IMG/VR virus record: IMGVR_UViG_3300025133_000022
Coordinates: 124,001 to 188,000 of that record
Reading direction: 5' to 3' (one strand)
DNA from: a virus
DNA length: 64,000 nt
In this document: positions 45,201-53,239 of the stretch, piece after piece
Layout of the letters: every line of letters begins with the position of its first letter
How positions within the stretch are numbered: the stretch's first letter is position 1
Position numbers and translations under genes: made by a program
The notes under the pieces: model-generated
What the model saw: only the letters and a program-made list of their open reading frames with translations
The model's database searches: none
What the model was told of the DNA's origin: nothing

Positions 45201-46333
45201 GCCGTGCGCGGCTGCTTGGCCATCTTGCCAACAGCATACCCGACACCGGCGCTTACCGCCCCACTAGCAAGAATTTGCCCAGGCATTCCATATTGTCTTC
45301 GTACCCAATCTGCTTGGCTTGCCGCAAGTACAGTACTTCCAGCAAGTGCAGCCCTGCCTCCAAAACGCATAAACATTGAGGAAGCTGGACCTGGACGAAC
45401 GCCAGGAGATACACCCAAAATACTTTTGAATGCCTTTCCACCAGACTCACCAAGGAACTGATCTGCCACACCTGAGACAAGACGATTAAATCTACCCATT
45501 TCAAATGCAGCCACACCTCGAATCATCGTAGTACGTCGAGCCAAATCACTTAAGTCTTTAAGGTCTCCAACCGAACTAGGAACTGGCATGAAGCTAGCTT
45601 GTTTTCTAACCCACTTTCCAGCAGCATCTTGCTTTGAGCCGAGAAGTACTTCTTTTTCATTGAAAGCATCATCAGCATACATATCTGCAGCAGCAAACAT
45701 GCCAGTAGCAATTCTATTGACACCGCGCTCTTTAGTGAGTGGGTTGACAACTTCATGACTCATAGCCTGCAAAGATATGCTGTCACTTAATAATTTTCTA
45801 TTGCCTCCAAGCCAATGCCCAGTACTTTCGTCTAGTCTTCCACCTAGCACGCTGTACAAGTTCCCACTGGAGCCACGTGGCTCAAACACCATGGCGTCAG
45901 CCAAGTGCTGAGAAGCTCCAAGCATGCCTTCAGTGATTCCAGCTGCTGTCATGCCGGCACGATCAAGCCCAGTGGCGTACTTAAGCCAATTGTAAGTACT
46001 ACTAGACTCAAGAGCTTCACGTCCCCAGACAGTAACGCCTTCCGTGCTGCCAGAACCAACCTTATACCCCATGGATGTAAATGGACTTAAGATCTCAGGA
46101 ACACGAAAAGTATTTAAAATTTGGAACGGGCTCAGATTCCCGCTAAGCCGAGAACGAGCCGCAATGTAGTCAATTGGACGCCGGCCATTCGACATAGGCT
46201 TAGTAGCTGCATACATAGCACCCGCACCAGCTGCAACCGCAACCGCAAGCTTTGTCATCTGACTGCCAGCACTATTGTAAGGTTCTGTGGAGTCACCATT
46301 CCAGGTGACCCCACCATAAGACTTAAGGGCCAT
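42233..46333 (-). CDS. Giant tail protein, candidate tape measure component, 1366 aa
   Basis: TAATG couples the ATG to the upstream gene. An N-terminal hydrophobic helix (MTKLAVAVAAGAGAMYAA, about 26-43) and a hydrophobic block near 350-400 (AAAASFFGQMILPG) suggest membrane contact after ejection. The middle (about 480-640) is helical and charged. A conspicuous motif near 915-940, MPSWLP then GDPYRSI and RLPGAGY, looks conserved in style, but I cannot place it. The protein ends AMERYLSGY, similar to DRLMGEY at the end of the 1707-aa protein. It is the first large gene after the chaperone-like pair, so a tape measure or ejected protein is the best guess. Confidence 0.55.
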   Translation of the reverse strand: MALKSYGGVTWNGDSTEPYNSAGSQMTKLAVAVAAGAGAMYAATKPMSNGRRPIDYIAARSRLSGNLSPFQILNTFRVPEILSPFTSMGYKVGSGSTEGVTVWGREALESSSTYNWLKYATGLDRAGMTAAGITEGMLGASQHLADAMVFEPRGSSGNLYSVLGGRLDESTGHWLGGNRKLLSDSISLQAMSHEVVNPLTKERGVNRIATGMFAAADMYADDAFNEKEVLLGSKQDAAGKWVRKQASFMPVPSSVGDLKDLSDLARRTTMIRGVAAFEMGRFNRLVSGVADQFLGESGGKAFKSILGVSPGVRPGPASSMFMRFGGRAALAGSTVLAASQADWVRRQYGMPGQILASGAVSAGVGYAVGKMAKQPRTAMFAAAASFFGQMILPGFDQGVMQGVATGAVSMDVARANALNPFNYLRRTLEGFAPGSTDWETGALLATGGIMATSVSLPGRNMSLAQTMLESAGPRRLKLDLQADKVRQVQLANSNVRDLYYKNVSGLANNLPHEGFRQRRDLMKHLRTSVYDNKRLEMMQDLNTAFYRAEEQLDTYRQGNPMNEALERRLRDISAKYGDTPNLVARLKKEAKGFGTQAYYSFFGADVGADKALRRRIGDMGFSSAGRLGKWASVGAAIFGTHQLLTGGLLGSKETADDLRDIYSGRKMVAVKSSRWWEAGGTPFEGGETDYYRPHQYSLMMNRVREKGVWGADEDKISPLGKWIRQNFTYELETQQYWDRPYPISNAAFSDVPIIGGVLSSTIGRLIKPARVMHAGEWIRPGQDGGLEYGNVYKGSRFEPATALGAHHGVPTSPYSATNQLSFLSYQFRELEGMTGWAKNVIQQGLTGDDVWAADSQQLADASLMTSSRVRFWEMNMGGALFSNEFLRRVFPRMRSEIDRRNPLANNMPSWLPDKFKWGDPYRSIEWGEGRLPGAGYAGLHPELRGVDPEAYPALFRFAILSDVAPLSQEYTLYKQAVYKQRMEGAYNEKQIAFMEAVDRNHSEQVSGFSDDRLHKNAIRLPGSGLTRAAWAAGQRAARRVTAPGEYLVPMGFRPVQKLMSDRDAIEQYEYERLYGTPMAFWDKPWRDWFRPAMNSTLNMMGWEGKPLWRHKADSANEYFDKLEFLKWARLREQAELSGDSRAAAQYRWAQANTRAGVNPQGSSLSMYWTLPDSERKFFNAFAHASGKDRHRIMEMVPADQQHLYKAIWSRMDSGDENLWAGADNAISDSHLAAQEARVAGSLEGPMPSEDWVGWHEDVDMSDIQVRYVDRMGAELSDYGLWEKQLKKSMQQPMLDGSTDFLQQNKPGVPIGSAMSRGLTQMTGTAGSRGSWHVAPWKGMMSTVQVDYNDNRAIDIGTAMERYLSGY

Positions 46334-47061
46334 TAGCGCCGCCTGTGTGGTCTTCTATTTGATTTGGCCTCGCTATCCATACTTTTCTGAATTTGTCTTA
46401 ATTGAATATCTTTCAACTTCTTAGTTTGACGAGACTTCTTTTCCAACTCTGCGGGATGCATATCTAGCGCATGCTTTCTATCACCAAATTCATCTCGAAG
46501 TTCCATATTCTCGCGCTTCATCGCATCCACACTAGTAGACTTCTTCGTTTGAGCTGCTGCTTCTTCTGCGCTCATAATCTTACTGGTGTCAAGAGGTTGA
46601 TACTCTCCTCTGTTTTGAAGGACAGCTTCAGCCTCTACAAAGGTTCTCATTAGCTTTCTACGTGTCCAGCGCTCCAGTTCGTCAGGCTTGTAAGAAAAAG
46701 CCATAAGAACTACACGTTTAACAACCTCAAGAACCCCTGACTGATTGTATTGCGACCTAGCTGCCTCGATTTCATCACGCTCCTCTCCAGAACAATCTCC
46801 TGACAAGTACATAATCAAACGACCAATACTCATAAAGATACCTGCAGGAAGATTGCCATTGATGGCACGAGAATCACCTACATAGCAACGGTCAAACACC
46901 TTGTCCCACAATTGATACTCATGCCATACACCTTGGTCGCGAAGCGTGCTGAACACTCGGTATTCTTTCATCGTGAGTAAACGCCACGTGAATGACTGTC
47001 CCTCTGGAAGGGACGTCATGTACATGTCATCGCTGTCAACAAGAAGGTCAATGTCCAGCAT
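46333..47061 (-). CDS. Possible tail assembly chaperone, 242 aa
   Basis: AAGGAGG precedes the ATG. The N-terminal two-thirds are helical with aromatic residues (FTWRLLTMKEYRVFSTLRDQ, VVKRVVLMAFSYKPDELERW); the last 80 residues are very charged and end in RRPHRRR. In contractile and flexible-tail phages two chaperone genes lie directly before the tape measure, and this gene and the one upstream occupy that place. They are separate genes with a 9-nt gap, so the classical frameshift fusion is not seen. Role from position only. Confidence 0.45.
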   Translation of the reverse strand: MLDIDLLVDSDDMYMTSLPEGQSFTWRLLTMKEYRVFSTLRDQGVWHEYQLWDKVFDRCYVGDSRAINGNLPAGIFMSIGRLIMYLSGDCSGEERDEIEAARSQYNQSGVLEVVKRVVLMAFSYKPDELERWTRRKLMRTFVEAEAVLQNRGEYQPLDTSKIMSAEEAAAQTKKSTSVDAMKRENMELRDEFGDRKHALDMHPAELEKKSRQTKKLKDIQLRQIQKSMDSEAKSNRRPHRRR

Positions 47062-47070
47062 ACAACCTCC

Positions 47071-47802
47071 TTAGAGCTGAGCAGTAATTACCATAGCTTG
47101 TTGTGGGGTGAGATGATAGCTGTGCAACATGACACTACCGTAAAGAGTTGGGATCACACCACTGCGACTATTATAAAAGAATTCAATTTTCAGTTTGGGC
47201 CACAGTATGCATTGTTTGAGCACCTGCTCCATCATAAATTCTTCAGGATCTTTGTTCATGCCCTCTAGCTGTGCTTGCTTTGCCATAGCTTGTTGGATTT
47301 TCTGGAATGCAGCACGACGGAGATAGGTGAAAACATAAACATCACCACGACCCAGAGCCACAACTTGTACTCCATCCTGACCAAAGTCTCGTTTCCATCG
47401 AGCAATAGCAGCTTCAGATGGGGCACCCTTCTGATCAAAAAGCATTTGCCGAACATGATCTTCAATAGCTATTTCTTCAGCAGGCGGGTCTTGTTCAGGA
47501 GCACGCTCAGCTTCTTGAGCAGCACGTTCAGCGGCAGCTGCACGCTGAATTGCAAGTTTCTCATCCATCTCTCTGTTAATACGATCGATTTCGTCTTCCA
47601 CTTCTTGCTCCTCCATCTCGGTTCTTTCAGGAACCTCGCCTGCAAGCTTAATGCCCTTGGCTTCGGCTTGCTCAACGATTTCTTCGTTAAGGTCATCTAT
47701 GTTTGCCAGAATCTGATCTGGAGTTGGTCCTGCTGTCTTTAAGCGACTAATCGCTCTAGCGTCTAGAGAAGGGGGATTTCCCCTAATGCGTCTACCTGCC
47801 AT
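47071..47802 (-). CDS. Possible tail assembly chaperone, 243 aa
   Basis: A basic N-terminus (MAGRRIRGNPP) is followed by a long acidic coiled-coil stretch (about 35-115, EMEEQEVEDEIDRINREMDE), then a compact C-terminal domain with VVALGRGDVYVFTYLRRAAF and LKIEFFYNSRSGVIP. AAGGAG before the ATG. The C-terminal domain pattern, uptake-type aromatic residues and the position just after the tube-like genes fit a tail chaperone or connector, but I recognise no family signature. Confidence 0.42.
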   Translation of the reverse strand: MAGRRIRGNPPSLDARAISRLKTAGPTPDQILANIDDLNEEIVEQAEAKGIKLAGEVPERTEMEEQEVEDEIDRINREMDEKLAIQRAAAAERAAQEAERAPEQDPPAEEIAIEDHVRQMLFDQKGAPSEAAIARWKRDFGQDGVQVVALGRGDVYVFTYLRRAAFQKIQQAMAKQAQLEGMNKDPEEFMMEQVLKQCILWPKLKIEFFYNSRSGVIPTLYGSVMLHSYHLTPQQAMVITAQL

Positions 47803-47814
47803 ATTGTTTGCTCC

Positions 47815-48483
47815 TTAAAAGCTAATTGGTGAATTTGGGTCCTCGGGGTCAACGGGAAGACCCGAAGGACGGTTTCTAAGCGAGAATACATCTCGCGCAA
47901 AGAAGTCGTAAGCTTCTACGACAACATCTTCGTCAATTCTAATCGCCTTTGACCTTCCTGTGAAGTGCACATCTACAAGAAGTACTGCAGTTTTACCCGC
48001 AGGACGCCCTGCGCTTTGCTGACCAAAAGCAATAGTTAAATCTACACCACCTGAAATATCAAATGGATTATGTGAATTAACAATCGGACTGAAAGTATTT
48101 TGTGTAAGTCCTGAGTTCCAATATTGAGATTTCATACTCTCTACGAATGCTTGAGACTGTGCATAGTCACTCACCATTCCGGTTAAATCTGCACCAACTC
48201 CTGAAACGGGATCAGAGGCAACATCATCTGCTGCAGAACCGCCAGTGCTCAATTCAATAGCTCTGAAAAGGTAATCTTGATGAACGTAATTAACCAGAAG
48301 GGTTCCAGATACAATTACCTGACCAGCAGCTACAGCATCGTAATGCCTACTGCTGTAGCCATAGATTGGCATCTTGCTATCTCTTGCTTCGTAGCTAATA
48401 CCAGCAGCTTCTAAAATTGGCATACTATTAACAGAAACAATAACATTTGCTCCACAAAAATATTCAAAACCAAATGCTGCCAT
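47815..48483 (-). CDS. Tail tube-like protein, copy 3, 222 aa
   Basis: One of three tandem related genes. Shared elements: a strand before ISYEARDSKMPIYGYSS (about 29-45), then GQVIVSGTLLVNYVHQDYL (about 54-72), and a C-terminal part with VDVHFTGRSKAIRIDEDVVV ending in an aromatic-acidic segment. The same skeleton occurs in the next two genes upstream (compare AISYAVQREKAPIYVMGR and RGIAGTIITLMLDQHILFD in copy 1). Tube proteins form the hexameric inner tube of the tail. Whether this copy builds the main tube or a terminal ring is not determined. Confidence 0.62.
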   Translation of the reverse strand: MAAFGFEYFCGANVIVSVNSMPILEAAGISYEARDSKMPIYGYSSRHYDAVAAGQVIVSGTLLVNYVHQDYLFRAIELSTGGSAADDVASDPVSGVGADLTGMVSDYAQSQAFVESMKSQYWNSGLTQNTFSPIVNSHNPFDISGGVDLTIAFGQQSAGRPAGKTAVLLVDVHFTGRSKAIRIDEDVVVEAYDFFARDVFSLRNRPSGLPVDPEDPNSPISF

Positions 48484-49274
48484 CAGAATCCTCTCCCAGT
48501 GCCAGAATTAATTTGCGCTTGTGACGCTGGCACCCAAGCGTCACCAGCCTGAACGTGAAATCGATCTTCTTTGGGAATTAAAGCTTCATAAAGCTTCCTT
48601 TCTGATCGAAGATTGTCAAGGTAGGCCATCTCCTCTGCAGAAATGCCTCGATTTGTATATAAGCTGAAAGGCTTAAAATCACAAGCGATAAAACTGAAAG
48701 TCATTTCAGTCACAATATCATTAACACTAGTGACTTGACCTTCATCAATAAATTCCACACCTTGAAGCATCCATCCTGCACCATCAGGAGTTTCCCCTTT
48801 GCTCTCATCATACAAAGGAGATACCTCACTAACATACTGAATGGCTAAATTAAAAGGCCGAAGAAGAACGGCAAGACGATTTGTATAATCATAGTTGTTA
48901 AGGAAGCTACCAGTGCCAACCATATGTCGATCAATAGACCAGCCAAGTGGGTCTTGAGTTCCGTATATCGACGCATAAGCATTCATCAACTCTCGAAGAG
49001 GGTGATCGTTTATAACTGTCATAATAATACTTCCAGCAATAGTGCGAACGCCACGCGCAAGACCTTTTATGCCTCTGTGCCCAAGAGCTCTTACCTGACC
49101 TTTGGCTTCATGAACAGAAACACTTACAGTGTGCACAGATTGAAGATGAATCAACTCTTCGGGTGCGTCAGGGAACCAAGCAAACGTATCTGCATCTGCA
49201 CCAGAGTAACTGTACAGATATTTACTGTTCCGTCCTGGAGGATTGTAGCTAGGCAATGGACTAGAAAGGGACAT
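48483..49274 (-). CDS. Tail tube-like protein, copy 2, 263 aa
   Basis: Contains the same core as its neighbours: VSVSVHEAKGQVRALGHRG (about 50-68), GVRTIAGSIIMTVINDHPL (about 74-92), and a C-terminal GVEFIDEGQVTSVNDIVTE that matches GVEILNEGSGFSIDDMVIE in copy 1. AAGGAG precedes the ATG, and the leader is the terminator hairpin after copy 1. The N-terminus is unusually Pro/Tyr rich and the C-terminus longer than in the other two, so it may be a tube-initiator or completion variant. Paralogy is clear; role inferred. Confidence 0.62.
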   Translation of the reverse strand: MSLSSPLPSYNPPGRNSKYLYSYSGADADTFAWFPDAPEELIHLQSVHTVSVSVHEAKGQVRALGHRGIKGLARGVRTIAGSIIMTVINDHPLRELMNAYASIYGTQDPLGWSIDRHMVGTGSFLNNYDYTNRLAVLLRPFNLAIQYVSEVSPLYDESKGETPDGAGWMLQGVEFIDEGQVTSVNDIVTEMTFSFIACDFKPFSLYTNRGISAEEMAYLDNLRSERKLYEALIPKEDRFHVQAGDAWVPASQAQINSGTGRGF

Positions 49275-49288
49275 ATAGTGATCTCCTT

Positions 49289-49329
49289 AAAAAGAAAGTG
49301 GCCAGGCCTCCCCGATGAGACCTGACCAC
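49289..49329 (-). terminator. Strong intrinsic terminator/attenuator between tube-like genes 1 and 2
   Basis: On the minus-strand RNA, GUGGUCAGGUCUC pairs with GAGGCCUGGCCAC (arms 49317-49329 and 49298-49310; 13 bp including two G-U pairs) around a 6-nt loop, followed by UUUCUUUUU. On the plus strand the two wobble sites become C/A mismatches, so it is built for minus-strand transcription. It lies directly before the SD of tube-like copy 2 and would lower transcription past copy 1. Confidence 0.85.
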
Positions 49330-49338
49330 AGTATAGCA
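49330..49338 (-). promoter_or_regulatory. Weak candidate extended -10 element
   Basis: Minus strand reads TGCTATACT, close to an extended -10 (TGnTATAAT), 56 nt upstream of tube-like copy 2. No good -35 at the right distance. A transcript from here would begin at the terminator stem. Speculative. Confidence 0.18.
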
Positions 49339-49359
49339 GGTAGGTGCTATATTGAGCTA

Positions 49360-50034
49360 TCAAGTACCATCGGCACTTGAGAAAGCATTACTAAGGTGAC
49401 CGTCAGAACCAATGTCCCAGCTGCCCATTCTCTGCCAAGGCAGAATAGTACGACAGACATAAGTCATTTGGTTCTCGATTACCATATCATCAATACTGAA
49501 ACCGGAACCTTCGTTCAGAATCTCAACGCCATAAATGCGCATTTGAGCAGCATTTCCATACTCGTTTGCTGCCACAATCACCACATCGAATGGAGGTAGT
49601 TGATCAACATACCAGGCTTGATTAGCCGTGTATGAAGCAGAAACATCACTTGCGCTAAACGCAGTGGAGTCTAGTTCGTCAAGATTTAAATCAGTGATAT
49701 TGTCATTCAAAGCGCCGCCATTGGCGACGTTGCTAACGCTTGGGTAGATCTCATCATTATCTAGAATGACGCGCATAGCCGAAAACGGTCCATCCGTATC
49801 AAAAAGAATATGTTGGTCTAGCATGAGGGTGATTATGGTACCTGCGATACCGCGCTTGCCACGGGAAAACGAGAGAGGGTCAACTCGGCCCATCACGTAG
49901 ATGGGCGCCTTCTCACGCTGAACAGCGTAAGAAATTGCCTGAAGCTGACCTATCGACACGCCTCCGATAACTGCACGGATATCCACTCCAGAAAAACTGG
50001 TGTAGGTACGACTAAGCTCTAGTGATGTAGCCAT
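49360..50034 (-). CDS. Tail tube-like protein, copy 1 (probable major tube), 224 aa
   Basis: This copy follows the sheath gene directly and precedes a strong terminator, as expected for the abundant major tube subunit. Core elements: DIRAVIGGVSIGQLQAISYA (about 18-37), REKAPIYVMGR, RGIAGTIITLMLDQHILFD, and GVEILNEGSGFSIDDMVIE near 170-190. These recur in copies 2 and 3. AGGAG lies before the ATG. The Cys in MTYVCRTILPW is not shared. Assignment as tube rests on context and on repeated strand patterns. Confidence 0.68.
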   Translation of the reverse strand: MATSLELSRTYTSFSGVDIRAVIGGVSIGQLQAISYAVQREKAPIYVMGRVDPLSFSRGKRGIAGTIITLMLDQHILFDTDGPFSAMRVILDNDEIYPSVSNVANGGALNDNITDLNLDELDSTAFSASDVSASYTANQAWYVDQLPPFDVVIVAANEYGNAAQMRIYGVEILNEGSGFSIDDMVIENQMTYVCRTILPWQRMGSWDIGSDGHLSNAFSSADGT

Positions 50035-50053
50035 TATTGTCTCCTAATTGGAA

Positions 50054-52441
50054 TCAGAGTTCGCTCTCATCCGCCGCGAGAGAAGTCTCTACGGTAATGG
50101 ATTCGATGCTGAACGGTGGAACCATGCGCAGCTTGATAGTCAAGCGACCCATAATTCTATCTTCTCTGGTGTACTCAATCCTACTGGTAGCACCTTGATG
50201 CATGCCAGCTGTACGTTCCGAAACAATAAACCCATCAATCGCCGCCTGAAGAGAAGCAAGATTTTGCGCACTGAATGCCTTGCCAATATAAGGCCTTGCA
50301 AGCGCACGAATGCCAGTAAGCATTCGGTTTACAGATCGAATAGTACTAAGACGAGTATAGTCAGAGTCTGGATGAGCAACGTTCTTCGCAGTAGTGAAGA
50401 TCAGAGTCCCAGAAGTATCACGACGAATGCCAATGATACGTACTTGTGCCAGATCATTAATCTGGGTGCTGTGAACACGAGTAGGTTTCTGAACTTTTAC
50501 AACCGTACCGTTCAAGCCAATTGGCTCTTCGTTTTCCGGCATGCCAGCAACTTTACCCAAAAAGGTAGCTGCGACAGAACCACGGTAAGAAGTTCCACCA
50601 TCATATCCGTTAGTCAAAATAGGCCAGTCGTAAGTAACAAAGAGGTGACGACCGATATCAACTACCGCTCCACCACTATCTTCGCGCTCATCAGCATCAT
50701 TGATGCCATATGGCCAGTCGTTGCCATTCGGAAGGCTCGCGCCTTCAGTAAGGATGAAACCACCATATGCGTAACCGTCAGTAGTGTTGCCATTGTCTAC
50801 CTGACCAGAACGATAACCATCACTAGTTACGCTCTCGCCAGAAATTAGGCGATGACCTAAAACACCAGAACCATTCTCTGAAGGGCTGTCAATGTAGACA
50901 TCTGTGCCGTCATCAGTAAATTCAGGAAGAACGCCAATCCAGTTCGCAATCTTTGCACGGGAATAGCCACTTGATGGCTCCTTAAAAGAAATTGCGCTGA
51001 TGATTTGTGCCCAGTTGGTGCTAGCCACATGACAGAAAGTTGCAAGCTGATGTCCAAAGTTATCTTCACGAAGTTCAGAATCTTCACCTGCGGTAAATGC
51101 GGTGCTAACTGCAGTTGGAATACTGTCACCAGTAAGGTCCGCATGAGTCAAAATCGCACCACCTGTGCCACTAGCAAGATTGGCCTTTGCAACAGTAACG
51201 ATCGCAGTAGCTGCATCACCACCAGAAGCTAAAAGCAGTGTGCTTGCAAGCACACCAGAACGAAGAGTTTTCAGTGCTAGCGCTGCATTGATTTGAATGA
51301 CTGCTTCATCAGTAAACTCAGTACCATCATCGGTAACAAGAATATCAATTCCAAAGTCAGTCTCAGTAATTGTGACGGTCGGCCCAGCCGAACCAGTAGC
51401 ATCAATCTCAACAGTTACACCATTGCCACCCTTGCCAGTCTTAAGAGCAGTAACGACAAGATCGGTATTCAGGGTTAAAGTTGCCGCAACTGGTGTTGCT
51501 GTAACACCAGTGAAGTAATCTTCACAATCAGACATGTAGGTGTAGATGCTGCCTTTGTGGCGCAATTGCCAAACATAACCAAGTGCATCTTCAGCAGATC
51601 CTGCCTCGGGAATACCTTTCCAGTAGTAACCATACTTTTCAGCATCAGTACTACCAGTGCCCGCATAGGTTTTGTTAGTGTCATCACGAATATTATCATC
51701 GTCAACGAATACGTCAGTAGGAATAATCATATCCCCATCGCGATAATCAAGAAGATGATAAGTGCTAGAAAGAGCAGCATAGCGTTCAGCGCGACTAACG
51801 GTCTGACCATCAGTGCCTTCAGTTGCAACAGCAGTGCTTGCAGTGGCAGTTCCGTCTTCAGACAGATCACCATCAGTGATTAAGCCGGCAAGATCAGCAG
51901 TTTCAACAGAGTCAAGTGTGCTAGCGTTTGTAAGATCATCCTTGTCAAACAAAGTGAATAGATCGATACCAGAATCTTCAACAGTAACAACACCCTCATC
52001 AAGGACAAGGATTTCGCTAGAGTCATAGACCCAAGCTTCATCAGTTGAATCGTAAACCATATATCGATTGTTAGAACTGTCATTCTCAATGAACAGCTTA
52101 TAGCGACCAAGAATATCGTCATCACGATATTCAGGTGTAATGGTCAGCGTGGCAGAATTGGAATCAGTAAAGACCCAAACTCCTTGCTGTCCACCACTGC
52201 GAATAATAGCCAGGTTGTCAGCGCCCTGGGCAACAGCCTCGTGTACAAACTTCAGAACTTCAGTACTAGTACCAAATTCTGCTTCTGCAAGAGCTACATT
52301 GGTAATAGTAAATACTTCGTTGGTGAGACCAGACTCGGCTGGACCAACAACTAAAATTCTGGGCTGCGAAGATGCATTCGGAATCTTGAACGCACCGTCG
52401 AGGTATGTCGCCTTGACGCCAGGAATACTCTCGTAAGGCAT
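50054..52441 (-). CDS. Tail sheath protein, 795 aa
   Basis: The N-terminus PGVKATYLDGAFKIPN then PRILVVGPAESGLTNEVFTI is typical of sheath proteins, and the C-terminus has the conserved core: IRSVNRMLTGIRALARPYIG, FIVSERTAGMHQGATSR and a final beta strand TIKLRMVPPFSIESITVE, which makes the arm linking neighbouring subunits. The central part (about 130-500) is a large Ala/Thr/Asp-rich insertion that would sit on the outside of the tail. At 795 aa it is longer than typical sheaths (about 450-660). AGGAGG lies before the ATG. It shows the tail is contractile. Confidence 0.92.
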   Translation of the reverse strand: MPYESIPGVKATYLDGAFKIPNASSQPRILVVGPAESGLTNEVFTITNVALAEAEFGTSTEVLKFVHEAVAQGADNLAIIRSGGQQGVWVFTDSNSATLTITPEYRDDDILGRYKLFIENDSSNNRYMVYDSTDEAWVYDSSEILVLDEGVVTVEDSGIDLFTLFDKDDLTNASTLDSVETADLAGLITDGDLSEDGTATASTAVATEGTDGQTVSRAERYAALSSTYHLLDYRDGDMIIPTDVFVDDDNIRDDTNKTYAGTGSTDAEKYGYYWKGIPEAGSAEDALGYVWQLRHKGSIYTYMSDCEDYFTGVTATPVAATLTLNTDLVVTALKTGKGGNGVTVEIDATGSAGPTVTITETDFGIDILVTDDGTEFTDEAVIQINAALALKTLRSGVLASTLLLASGGDAATAIVTVAKANLASGTGGAILTHADLTGDSIPTAVSTAFTAGEDSELREDNFGHQLATFCHVASTNWAQIISAISFKEPSSGYSRAKIANWIGVLPEFTDDGTDVYIDSPSENGSGVLGHRLISGESVTSDGYRSGQVDNGNTTDGYAYGGFILTEGASLPNGNDWPYGINDADEREDSGGAVVDIGRHLFVTYDWPILTNGYDGGTSYRGSVAATFLGKVAGMPENEEPIGLNGTVVKVQKPTRVHSTQINDLAQVRIIGIRRDTSGTLIFTTAKNVAHPDSDYTRLSTIRSVNRMLTGIRALARPYIGKAFSAQNLASLQAAIDGFIVSERTAGMHQGATSRIEYTREDRIMGRLTIKLRMVPPFSIESITVETSLAADESEL

Positions 52442-52462
52442 TGGAAAACCTCCTGTTAGGGT

Positions 52463-53239
52463 TTAGTAGTTATTCAATTGGCTGGAAGATACACTTCCAG
52501 CATTAAGGGTAATGTGTTTAATCACAGATTCTGCCTTTACTCTGAACTCGTAAGTTCTGACAAAGACTCTAATTGGTCGAACATAAAGATGCTGTCCACT
52601 CGGGTTAGTGTACCAGTCAGACATGCGTTCTTGAAAGCGGAAACGGTCGGTTCCCTGCGCCAAAAAAGCCCAACTGTGGTTTACAAAAAGCCTTTCCAGC
52701 CAGATGGCTCTGCGATTTGCAAGCCGTGCACTCTTAGACCAGCATTGAAATTCAACAACATGATCAAGAGGGCGTGACTCTACTTCTAAAAATTTATTTG
52801 GATGTTTTGGAGAGCGGATCTGGTAGTAGTGAGTAAAACCTTGCTGTTGTCGACCAGTAGCCTTAGCATTCATGGAACCTGGTTTTCGACTAATCAACTT
52901 CCAAGCAACGACCTCTTCACCAAATCTATCTATTCTCTCAGCTGGATAGTCTTCGATAAGAGCGACTTGCTGAGTAGATATAACACCTTCTCTATGCTGT
53001 GCGTCTTCAATTAGTTCTGCGGCAATTCTAATGAATTTATCTAAATCCATTAGAGAGTTGTTAGGCAGGAACCTGCGCACATCAAAGCCAAACGGGTTGT
53101 CAAGCTTGGTGGGAGTTTCGTAACCATCAGGATCGCTAGATCCATAATCCAATGACACAACGGTACTGAACCCACTCTCTTCCAAAAGAGCAGAACTCAC
53201 TTCTTCTACGATTCTACTGGTAGTGCTACTAAGGCTCAT
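52463..53239 (-). CDS. Probable tail terminator / head-tail connector, 258 aa
   Basis: A 258-aa protein just before the sheath gene. It opens with a helix (SSTTSRIVEEVSSALLEESG) and has mixed strands with RFLPNNSLMDLDKFIRIAAE and a Trp-rich segment (WLERLFVNHSWAFL). The order neck gene, terminator, sheath, tube is conserved in myoviruses, which suggests the tail terminator or completion protein. No family motif is certain. ATGA couples it to the gene upstream. Confidence 0.5.
   Translation of the reverse strand: MSLSSTTSRIVEEVSSALLEESGFSTVVSLDYGSSDPDGYETPTKLDNPFGFDVRRFLPNNSLMDLDKFIRIAAELIEDAQHREGVISTQQVALIEDYPAERIDRFGEEVVAWKLISRKPGSMNAKATGRQQQGFTHYYQIRSPKHPNKFLEVESRPLDHVVEFQCWSKSARLANRRAIWLERLFVNHSWAFLAQGTDRFRFQERMSDWYTNPSGQHLYVRPIRVFVRTYEFRVKAESVIKHITLNAGSVSSSQLNNY

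Noticed and set aside
46333-47802. Programmed frameshift between the two chaperone-like genes
   Set aside because: The genes are separated by 9 nt with a good ribosome site for the second gene, and I saw no slippery heptamer at the overlap position.
50048-50848. Long plus-strand open frame (266 codons) opposite the sheath gene
   Set aside because: It lies entirely on the antisense of a well-supported sheath gene, has Ser/Arg/Thr-rich composition typical of a shadow frame, and no supporting Shine-Dalgarno site or family motif.
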